Shown piece after piece: positions 52,772 through 60,323 of a stretch of 64,000 bases of DNA (position 1 is its first letter; each line of letters begins with the position of its first letter). A program made the position numbers and the translations under genes. The DNA is from Hyphomicrobiales bacterium. GTDB taxonomy: Bacteria; Pseudomonadota; Alphaproteobacteria; Rhizobiales; Rhizobiaceae. The notes beneath the pieces are model-generated. The model was not told the origin of the DNA. It searched no databases and worked only from the letters and a program-made list of their open reading frames with translations. The stretch spans positions 1 to 64,000 of the forward strand of contig UCIT01000070.1 of the NCBI GenBank assembly GCA_900472625.1. The letters run 5' to 3'.

Positions 52772-53067
52772 GGGTCCAGCAGCATTGACGCCGCCCCCTG
52801 CAATACTAACGCAAAGACAAAGGCGGAGGCGTTCAGAAACCCCGCATCGATGACAAACCGCTCAGTCCGGCCGACGGGTCTTGGCGCGAGACGAGAGGCA
52901 GCAGCTCCTGCAATCGAAACCAACAAGAGGGCCGGGCAAAGGGCGGGTGTCCAAACCAACTGTCGACGGCAATCGATATACGGGGTGATCTGCCCAAGCT
53001 GCGTCCCCACGGCCCAGGCCAGCGGCGGCACGACAAGTCCGGCATATCGCATCCAGGTTCTGGTCAT
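52759..53067 (-). CDS. Small membrane protein of the oxidase operon
   Basis: A 102-residue protein with three helices: YAGLVVPPLAWAVGTQLGQI, LCPALLLVSIAGAAASRLA and FLNASAFVFALVLQGAASML. The polar TPYIDCRRQLVW after helix one keeps a cysteine. It overlaps the CoxC stop (53064-53067, ATGA), and its own stop overlaps the ctaG start by 13 bases. Similar small proteins occupy this slot in other cox operons and may be a subunit IV-like or assembly factor. No family is assigned with confidence. Confidence 0.7.
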   Translation of the reverse strand: MTRTWMRYAGLVVPPLAWAVGTQLGQITPYIDCRRQLVWTPALCPALLLVSIAGAAASRLAPRPVGRTERFVIDAGFLNASAFVFALVLQGAASMLLDPCQR

Positions 53068-53666
53068 AGGCGCGGTACCCAGTAGAGGCAAATGTACATT
53101 GGCAACCAGGCCGCCACCACGAAGTTCCAGTACATCGCATTGTCGCTGACATCCCCGTAACGCCGAGGATTGTCGCCATGCCTGGAAAACATCAGGCACG
53201 TCAGCACCACCGTATCAATCAGGTCGGTTATGATATGGGTAGTGTGCAGTCCAAGCATCACCCACACGATTGAACCGTAGGCATTCTGGTCCCATGAGAT
53301 GTGCATCGCCGGAAATTCGAAGATACGAACGATCAGAGGCGCAACGCCGAGCAGCGACATGATGACCAGGCCGATGCGCACCTTCGCCAAATTCTGCTGA
53401 CGTGTCCAGCGGGCAATCAGGACGTTGGGGAGCAGGCTGGCAATCAGCAATGCCGTCAAGGCCGTTCCAGGCAGCAGATCGGGGGGCGGTGCATTCAACG
53501 GCCAGTGCGGTGCCAGGCTCATGAGGTAGAGGTAAACAACGATCGAAAGCGCAAAGCCGGTGCCCTCGATCAGCATGAAGGCGAGCGTTCCCCACCAGGT
53601 CAGGCTTGCGGTGCCAAGGCCATGCGCGGGAAGTTTTGACAGATTGAGTACGACGGAGTGTTTCAT
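53064..53666 (-). CDS. Cytochrome c oxidase subunit III-like protein (CoxC)
   Basis: A 200-residue membrane protein with five helices. WWGTLAFMLIEGTGFALSIV holds the conserved glutamate of subunit III, and HTTHIITDLIDTVVLTCLMF and YWNFVVAAWLPMYICLYWVP close it. It is shorter than mitochondrial-type subunit III (about 260), as in caa3/ba3 operons. It stabilises subunit I and shapes the proton uptake path. The ATG at 53666 overlaps the CoxA stop (ATGA). A strong likeness to subunit III rests on order and on the WGT...E...W pattern. Confidence 0.85.
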   Translation of the reverse strand: MKHSVVLNLSKLPAHGLGTASLTWWGTLAFMLIEGTGFALSIVVYLYLMSLAPHWPLNAPPPDLLPGTALTALLIASLLPNVLIARWTRQQNLAKVRIGLVIMSLLGVAPLIVRIFEFPAMHISWDQNAYGSIVWVMLGLHTTHIITDLIDTVVLTCLMFSRHGDNPRRYGDVSDNAMYWNFVVAAWLPMYICLYWVPRL

Positions 53667-55576
53667 GCGTCGTCCTCCGGAGTGCCTTTTGGCCAGAACC
53701 ATCCGATTAGGGCAATCGAGACAGGGATCGATCCCCAGACGACTGCCCAGGGCGTGAAGATCGACCAGATCAGCAGCACCGTGGTTGCAAGTGCCGACCA
53801 GAGCGGCCAGATCGAATTTCCAGGTGACGACTCGCGTGCCTCCGGAAGCGCTTCGACGACGCTGCTGACGATCAGCTCACGGCGGTCGACTGACAGGCCG
53901 GAAGCAACGGGAAGCGTTTCGGGATTATTGAACAAAGGTTCCAGGCTGCCGACGACTGGCAATCGCGCGAAATTATAGGGCGGCGGTGGTGACGAGGTCG
54001 CCCATTCGAGTGTCGACGCCTCCCAAGGATTGGCCGGCGCCGCCGTACCTGAGACGGCGCTACGGATGGCATCGATAAAAAACAGCAGGAAACCCGCCGC
54101 AAGGATCACGGCACTCAGACTGACAAACATGTTCAAGCCGGACCACGGCATTTCCGGCTGATACGTGTAGATGCGGCGCGGCATGCCTTGGAGCCCGAGA
54201 ATATGCATGGGAAAGAAGGTCAGGTTGAAGCCGGTAAAGATCAGCCCAAACGCCCAGCGGCCGAGCGTCTCGCTCATCATTCGGCCGGTGATCTTCGGGA
54301 ACCAGTAATAGATCGCCCCGAGCAGCGGAAAGACCGCGCCGCCCACCAGAACGTAATGGAAGTGAGCAACCACGAAATAGGTGTCGTGAACCTGGGTGTC
54401 GAACGGCACGGAGGCCACCATGACCCCAGTCATCCCGCCGATGACGAATATCACCATGAAGCCGATGACGAACAGGAACGGCGTCTTGAACACCGGTCTG
54501 CCGGCCCACATCGTCGCCAGCCAGCAGAATATTTGCAGACCAGCAGGAATGGCGATCGCCATGCTCGACGCCGTGAAGAAGCTTTCGCCCAGACGCGGAA
54601 GCCCGGCGACGAACATGTGATGGACCCACAGCCCGAAAGCCAGGACCCCTGTCGCGATCAAAGCCATCACCATGGCAAGGTAGCCGAAGACGGGGCGTCG
54701 CGTGAAGGTCGCGACGATCGTCGAGACCATGCCGACGGCCGGCAGGAAGATGATGTAGACCTCCGGGTGGCCGAAGAACCAGAACAGGTGCTGCCACAGC
54801 AATACGTCGCCGCCTTCCGCAGGATTGAAGAAGTGCGTGCCGACAAGCCGGTCGAGGATCAGCGCCGAGCTGGCGATCATGATTGCCGGCATCGCCATGA
54901 TGATGAGAAACGATGTGACGAGCATCGACCAAACGAATAGCGGGATGCGGTCGAGCGACATGCCGGGCGCGCGTTGCTTGAACACGGTGACGACGATCTC
55001 AACGGCGACGGCGAGCGCCGAGACTTCGGTAAAGGTGATCATCTGCGCCCAGATATCGGCGCGTTTTCCCGCGGCATATTGCGGTCCCGCCAGCGGCACA
55101 TAGGCAAACCAGCCGACGTCAGGGCCCGTATCCACCGCGAATGCGATCCACAACAGCAGCCCGCCGGCGAGATACATCCAGTAGGAGAAGGCGTTGAGGC
55201 GCGGGAAGGCGATATTGCGAGTGCCAACCATCAGCGGCACGAGATAGACCGCCATCGCCTCCATGACTGGCACGGCAAACAGAAACATCATGTTCGTGCC
55301 GTGCATGGTGAAAATCTGATTATAACGATCGGGGCCAATGAACCGGGCTTCAGGCTGGGAGAGCTGCAACCGCATCGCCATCGCCAGAATCCCACCGAGC
55401 GCCAGAAACACGAAGGCCGTCACGATGTAGCGGCGGCCGATGATCTTGTGATCGACGGTGGAAAGCGCGCCCCACAAGCCCGCAGGTGTCGACCAGGTCT
55501 GTGAGAGACGGCGGTCGAGTTCCATCTCGTCTAATCCCCTATCGCGCAAATCCTCTCCCTCATGCCTGGTGGTCAT
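53663..55576 (-). CDS. ctaD: Cytochrome c oxidase subunit I (CoxA/CtaD)
   Basis: A 637-residue, 12-helix haem-copper oxidase subunit I. Low-spin haem and CuB ligands are visible: IFTMHGTNMMFLF, FFGHPEVYIIFLP with the His-Tyr pair and the D-channel glutamate of A1-type enzymes, GLWVHHMFVAG and HDTYFVVAHFHYVL. It reduces oxygen to water and pumps protons. After the core a tail of about 120 residues (PNPWEASTLEWATSSPPPPY onward) adds two more helices near the end, as in caa3-type enzymes. Both ends overlap neighbours by 4 bases, so the operon is tightly coupled. Confidence 0.97.
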   Translation of the reverse strand: MTTRHEGEDLRDRGLDEMELDRRLSQTWSTPAGLWGALSTVDHKIIGRRYIVTAFVFLALGGILAMAMRLQLSQPEARFIGPDRYNQIFTMHGTNMMFLFAVPVMEAMAVYLVPLMVGTRNIAFPRLNAFSYWMYLAGGLLLWIAFAVDTGPDVGWFAYVPLAGPQYAAGKRADIWAQMITFTEVSALAVAVEIVVTVFKQRAPGMSLDRIPLFVWSMLVTSFLIIMAMPAIMIASSALILDRLVGTHFFNPAEGGDVLLWQHLFWFFGHPEVYIIFLPAVGMVSTIVATFTRRPVFGYLAMVMALIATGVLAFGLWVHHMFVAGLPRLGESFFTASSMAIAIPAGLQIFCWLATMWAGRPVFKTPFLFVIGFMVIFVIGGMTGVMVASVPFDTQVHDTYFVVAHFHYVLVGGAVFPLLGAIYYWFPKITGRMMSETLGRWAFGLIFTGFNLTFFPMHILGLQGMPRRIYTYQPEMPWSGLNMFVSLSAVILAAGFLLFFIDAIRSAVSGTAAPANPWEASTLEWATSSPPPPYNFARLPVVGSLEPLFNNPETLPVASGLSVDRRELIVSSVVEALPEARESSPGNSIWPLWSALATTVLLIWSIFTPWAVVWGSIPVSIALIGWFWPKGTPEDDA

Positions 55577-56562
55577 TTGAGGCTCTCCATATAAGCGGAG
55601 ATATTGCGGAGCTCCACGCTGTTAAGCGGAACCATTGGCATGTTGTTGCCCGGCTTGAGGGTCTGCGGATCGGCAATCCACGCCGCAAGCGACCCGCGTG
55701 TGGTTTCGAGAAGGCCGGCCGCGATCGTCTGACGGCTGCCGACATGGGTGAGATCAGGGCCGGTCGTCCCTGTGGCCGGTGTTCCCCGAACCGTATGGCA
55801 AGCAGCACACGGCTTTGATAGGAAGACAATCTTCCCAGCAGCGGCGTCTTGGTCGGTCGGTATCGCTTCATTCTCGCGTTGTGCCGCAATCCAGCGTTGA
55901 TAGTCCGCAGGTTCATCGGCGATCACCATCATCGCCATATGGGTATGCTGGAGCCCGCAAAATTCGGCGCACTGGCCGCGATAGATGCCGGGCCGTTCCG
56001 CTCGCAGAAGAAGACTGTTGCTACGCCCGGGCACGAGATCCTGTTTACCGGCAAGGCTCGGCACCCAGAACGAGTGCACGACATCCGCACTTTCGAGCTG
56101 GATCCGGACATCCTGACCGACCGGGATATGGATTTCGTTGGCAGTCTGGAAGCTGAGCACCGGATCGGGGTCGGCATAGATGACCTGCCACCACCATTGT
56201 TGTGCCCTGACGGTGATCGTCAGTGCTGCGTTTTCCGGCAGGCCGATGCCGCGTGTGGTGTAAAAGCTTGCGATCGTCAGACCCGCGATAATGATAACCG
56301 TCGCGGCAACAGCGCTGCCAACGATCATCGTCAAAGACCGCTCGCCGGGCTGGCTGCTGTCGCTGGACCGTTTCCGCAGCAGTGCCCACCCGAGCACGAT
56401 CATGACCAGGAGCCAGACGACCGTGCAGACGATGGTTATGCCGATGATCAAATGCTCGATATGGATGGCGGGGGCGCCCTGGGGATCCAGAGCCGCCTGG
56501 TTGCCGCTGCAGCCAGCGACAGCAGAAATGATCGACAGCAGAAGGACGCGGCCAGTTCTCAA
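55573..56562 (-). CDS. ctaC: Cytochrome c oxidase subunit II with fused haem c domain (CoxB/CtaC)
   Basis: A 329-residue protein with a lipoprotein signal (ISAVAGCSG), two helices (about 35-60 and 80-105) and the CuA cupredoxin domain. The CuA ligands are in ADVVHSFWVP and CAEFCGLQHTHM. A fused cytochrome c domain follows, with CAACHTVRGTPATG and a distal methionine in NMPMVPLN. This CuA plus haem c arrangement defines caa3-type oxidases. The mature protein is lipid-anchored in the periplasm. It overlaps the CoxA start and is overlapped by the upstream cytochrome gene. Confidence 0.95.
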   Translation of the reverse strand: MRTGRVLLLSIISAVAGCSGNQAALDPQGAPAIHIEHLIIGITIVCTVVWLLVMIVLGWALLRKRSSDSSQPGERSLTMIVGSAVAATVIIIAGLTIASFYTTRGIGLPENAALTITVRAQQWWWQVIYADPDPVLSFQTANEIHIPVGQDVRIQLESADVVHSFWVPSLAGKQDLVPGRSNSLLLRAERPGIYRGQCAEFCGLQHTHMAMMVIADEPADYQRWIAAQRENEAIPTDQDAAAGKIVFLSKPCAACHTVRGTPATGTTGPDLTHVGSRQTIAAGLLETTRGSLAAWIADPQTLKPGNNMPMVPLNSVELRNISAYMESLK

Positions 56563-57158
56563 GGGGAGGGCCCCTGGTCTGGATGGGCGCCGACCGGTCC
56601 TTCATTGAACAGGATCTTCGCTGGCGCCCGGTTTTCGGCCGGTCGCGTGTAGCGGTCGTCCCTGCGACCCGTCGCCGCCACTTTGGCCGAATAAGCGCCG
56701 ATGGTCTGGACATAGCCGGCCAACTGCCAGATCTGCTCGATCGTCATCTGGTCACGAAAGGCCGGCATGCCGTGCGGGCGACCGTCGCGGATCGACGCGA
56801 CAATCGACACCGTCTCCGGACCATACAGCCACCAACCGTCGAGGAAGGAAGGCCCTACGTTTCCGCGCCCGTCGCCGTGGCACGACTGGCAGCCGAACCA
56901 GGTATAGAGGCGCTGGCCCTGGCTGAGATTATATGCGTCGCTTTCGTAAGGTTTGCCCTCAGCAAAATAACTCTCGGGCGGGGCACCGCTGATGCCATCG
57001 GACATCAGCCGGAACCGGTCGAGATCGGCGACGACGGGTGGATCGGTCCTGAGTTCCCGCGGCTCCCGGGCCCAGCCGAGAAACGCGGCTCCCGCGACCA
57101 CCAGCAGACAGGTTGCCAGAATCGACCACCTTGTGTCGTTGATGCTCCCGAACGTCAT
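56559..57158 (-). CDS. Membrane-anchored cytochrome c of the oxidase operon
   Basis: A 199-residue protein. The N-terminal helix is WSILATCLLVVAGAAFLGWA, the haem motif is in YTWFGCQSCHGDGRGNVGPS and the axial methionine is in GRPHGMPAFRDQM. QIWQLAGYVQTIG closes the fold. The segment DRFRLMSDGISGAPPESYFA before the haem domain is unusual. It lies between the molybdoenzyme (20-base gap) and CoxB (4-base overlap), so it is well placed to carry electrons from the former to the latter. No direct proof of partnership exists. Confidence 0.88.
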   Translation of the reverse strand: MTFGSINDTRWSILATCLLVVAGAAFLGWAREPRELRTDPPVVADLDRFRLMSDGISGAPPESYFAEGKPYESDAYNLSQGQRLYTWFGCQSCHGDGRGNVGPSFLDGWWLYGPETVSIVASIRDGRPHGMPAFRDQMTIEQIWQLAGYVQTIGAYSAKVAATGRRDDRYTRPAENRAPAKILFNEGPVGAHPDQGPSP

Positions 57159-57178
57159 GTGTTCACCCGGCTGCCCCC

Positions 57179-59571
57179 TCAGTCATGTGGAATTTGTGAG
57201 GATCGGCTCAGACGCACCGGAAGGAGTTTGTAGGAAGGCGTTTTCGATTTCGGATCATGGTGAGCCAGCGGAAAGAGCGGGTTCGTCTCAGGATAATACG
57301 CGCCGCAAGATCCCTTGGGAATATCGTAAGCAACGATTCTCAACGCTGTCACTGTCCGAACCATGTTTGCATCGATCGCAGTGGTCAGACTGACACTGTC
57401 GCTTTCCTTGAAACCCAAGCGACGGATATCCTCCGGGTTCATGAAGACCACCTTGCGAGTGCCTTCCACACCGCGAAAGCGGTCGCTATACCCGTAGATC
57501 GTGGTATTGAACTGGTCGTTAGATCGCAGGGTCGCCAGGTGGAGGACGTCAGTGTTCTGCGCCGTCGAAAATTCCGGAAAGAGTTTTTCCGGCGTCAGGA
57601 AATTCGCCTTGCCGCTCTTCGTCACCCACTTGCGTTCGCGCGCCGGCAGCGGCCTGACAAAGCCTCCCGGCGTAAACAGCCGTTTGTTGAAATCCTTGAA
57701 CGTCTCCGGGTAGGTTTGTTCGATCGCATCGCGGATCTCAGCATAGTTTCCGACCCAGCTGTCCCAGGGAACCTTGGTTTTGCCAAGTGTGGCCTTGGCA
57801 ATGCCGGCGACGATTGCCGGCTCCGAAAGGAGCTCCGGCTTGCCGGTTTCGTCTTGCCGCGCGAGCCATGGAAATGCGCGATGGAACTTTCCATCGACAC
57901 GGCCTGCGGACCGCTCGCCTGCTCGTCGAGTTCGATGCGACCGAGACAAGGCAGCAGGTAGGCAACCTCGCCATGAACGACATGGCTGCGATTGAGTTTG
58001 GTGGCGATCTGGACGCTCAGCCTCAGCTTGCGCCATCCATTTTCCATGGCAGTCGTGTCGGGGACGGCTCTCAGGAAGTTGCCGCCGAGACTGATGAAGG
58101 CACGTGATTGGCCGCTCATGATGGCCTCACAGGTCTCTACCGTCGAGCGGCCCGTCCACCGCGGCGGTTCGAAGGCGTAGAGTTCAGAGAGCTTATCCAG
58201 CGGCGCTAAGCCCGGTTTCTCGGTAATGCCGACGGTCCGCTGTCCCTGAACGTTGGAGTGACCGCGGACGGCACAGATGTTGGCGCCCGGTTTGCCGATA
58301 TTGCCGCGCAACAGTGCCAGATTGCAGACCATATGAACGTTCTGGACGCCCATGAGCTGTTGCGTCAGGCCCATGCCGTACACCATCATGACAGCATCGG
58401 ATTTGGCGTAGATCGCCGCGGCCTGCGTCATCTGATCCCGGCTGAGGCCTGACACTCGCTCCAGTTCCTCCCATTGGTGGCCGCGTGCGGCGTCGGCGAA
58501 TGCCTCGAAGCCGGTGGTATGCTCTTTGATGAAGTCATGGTCGAGAACATGCTTCTTGTCTGCGGCAATCGATGCCGCAAATGCAACCATCGCAGCATTG
58601 TCCGGATCTTTTGGGATCCCGTCGTCACCGGCGACACGGCTTTGATGAGAAGCTTTCAAGGCATCCTCGGCTTCGATCAGCGCCTTGCAGACCCCAAACA
58701 GCGCGGCGATATCCCCGCCGTTGTTCACTTGGTAATATTCGGAGGAAATCTTCGTTTCCTTGCCGGTCAACATCTCCGCCGGCGACTGCGGATTGACGAA
58801 GCGCTCAAGGCCGCGTTCGCGCAACAGATTGAAGGTGACGATCTTGACGCCACGATCGACAGCATCCTGGAGATCGTGCAGCAGGCGCGGCGACGACGTC
58901 CCAACATTCTGCGCGATGTAGAAGATGCAGTCGGTATTTTGAAAGTCCGACAGGACGGCCGTTCCGACAGAGGCCCCAATGCTTTCGGGAAGAGCGAGCG
59001 AGGAGCTCTCGTGACACATGTTGGAGCTGTCGGGCATGTTATTGCTGCCGTACATGCGAGCGAAGAGTTGATACATGTAACTTGTTTCGAGCGATGCCCG
59101 GCCCGACGTGTAGAAATCCACCTGATGCGGGTCAAGAGCGCGTAGTTCTCGACCGATTTCTTCGAACGCTTGGGCCCAGGTCACCGGAACATATTTATCG
59201 GTCGCTGCGTCCCAGCGCATTGGATGCGTCAACCGACACTGTTCCTCGAGGTCGTGATCGTCCCAAAGCTCCAGTTCGGAAACCGGATACATGTCGAAGA
59301 ATGCCCGATTGGCCCGTTTTGATGTGATCTCCCAGGCTGTTGCTTTTGCGCCGTTTTCGCAAAATTCGAGCGGATGGGTTTTCGCAGGCTTCGCCCAGGC
59401 GCAACTGACGCACATATAGCCTTCCGGCTTGTTCTGCGTCCAGAGGAGCTTCGGTCCACGCAACGCCACATGCTCTTTCAGGGTGATCTCAGCGACGGAT
59501 TTTGCAGAACCCCATCCGCCCGCCGGGCCGGGATAGGGCTTTACTTTGGGAGAGCGTGTTTTCGACGTCAT
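57179..59571 (-). pseudogene. FdhF/YdeP-type molybdopterin oxidoreductase, frameshifted
   Basis: The N-terminal frame (59571 to about 57840) shows the iron-sulfur segment YMCVSCAWAKPAKTHPLEFC and ENGAKA. The molybdopterin regions include FYTSGRASLETSYMYQLFAR, SSNMCHESSSLALPESIGAS and GMGLTQQLMGVQNVHMVCNL. The C-terminal molydop-binding domain (LLSEPAIVAGIAKATLGKTK, NDQFNTTIYGYSDRFRGVEG) continues in another frame to 57179. One base is gained or lost near 57840, after HFHGSRGKTKPAS. If repaired it is a full enzyme of about 797 residues. Relatives are called formate dehydrogenase-like, but YdeP-type substrates are mostly unknown. It heads the oxidase operon. Confidence 0.85.
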
Positions 59572-59685
59572 GGATCCCTCAAGCGATACGACGAGGCGAG
59601 CCATCTCGGTTGAGGCTCCTCGGTCACAGTAAACCTCCGATGTTGCACGAAGTTCCAACCTTCGCCGGAACGATGCAGCTTCGCG

Positions 59686-59922
59686 TCAGCTATCCTCGAC
59701 CCTCTCGTTCATATCGCGCTCGTCAAAATTGATGTCCCAGTCCTCGGTGTATTTGCCCTTGCCCGGCGTTTTCCTGTTGACCGTCGCATCGTCGGAATGG
59801 GTTATCACGCGCGGCTTAGCGCTGCTGACACCGTTGTTGTATCCACCAGCACGGTTGCTTTCCGACTGCCCTCTGGCGTCCTGCTCAATCTGCGCCTTGG
59901 ACGGTTTGCCATTTTTTGTCAT
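59686..59922 (-). CDS. Small hydrophilic hypothetical protein, 78 residues
   Basis: MTKNGKPSKAQIEQDARGQS, ESNRAGGYNNGVSSAKPRVI and GKYTEDWDINFDERDMNERV make a disordered, charged protein without helices or cysteines. Such proteins are frequent in stress regions of rhizobia. It lies 114 bases upstream of the molybdoenzyme gene on the same strand. A signal-peptide gene overlaps its 5' end. No function is known. Confidence 0.55.
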   Translation of the reverse strand: MTKNGKPSKAQIEQDARGQSESNRAGGYNNGVSSAKPRVITHSDDATVNRKTPGKGKYTEDWDINFDERDMNERVEDS

Positions 59923-60076
59923 GATTGGGCTCCTCGGCGTTCGGACCGGCCGTTTCTCTAACGCCCGGTGGCTTCAAATCGGGAAAGACTGCACGTTCCA
60001 ATGGCAAGCAATCGGTCATAAAGAAGCTCTTGGCAATGGACTTGCATGTTTCCTCGAGCTCCGGTGATTGCGCCAT
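59885..60076 (-). CDS. Small exported protein with two cysteines, start unclear
   Basis: The frame reads MAQSPELEETCKSIAKSFFM and TDCLPLERAVFPDLKPPGVR. Before the MAQ, the same frame continues upstream as LLFTFAFFALPAPAMAQ, a perfect signal peptide cut at AMA-QS. But no ATG, GTG or TTG lies in that frame before a TAA at about 60130. A GTG in the next frame (60126 region) has GGAGG upstream. One lost base would join it, so the true gene may run from about 60125. A small periplasmic protein with one possible disulfide is the best guess. Confidence 0.4.
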   Translation of the reverse strand: MAQSPELEETCKSIAKSFFMTDCLPLERAVFPDLKPPGVRETAGPNAEEPNHDKKWQTVQGAD

Positions 60077-60129
60077 TGCCGGTGCGGGCAGGGCAAAAAA
60101 AGCAAAGGTAAAGAGTAGTCGGTTTACGC

Positions 60130-60323
60130 ACCGTTACTTCCTCCTCTGTCTCTAGCGATGGAGGTAGAGCCGTGGGGCCAAAAGCAAATAGCGGTTGGCT
60201 TGCGAGCACTGCTATTCATCCATCGGTTTCGGCGCATTTGAGACGCATCATTTGCTTACGTGGCGTCGTGGCGTCGTTGGTTCGATCCCCATCAAAGCTG
60301 ACCGCTAGTTATCCGCGCGCCCG
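60130..60323. other. Intergenic, no gene recognised
   Basis: About 190 bases before the stop of the GGDEF-EAL gene. It contains no clear promoter, terminator or reading frame with a ribosome site. Confidence 0.35.

Noticed and set aside
54060..54940. Long open frames on both strands within the coxA gene
   Set aside because: Composition is histidine/arginine/glycine-rich noise, and the haem-copper ligands are all in the coxA frame.
58474..59145. 223-codon plus-strand frame opposite the molybdoenzyme
   Set aside because: Shadow frame; no ribosome site and no family likeness.
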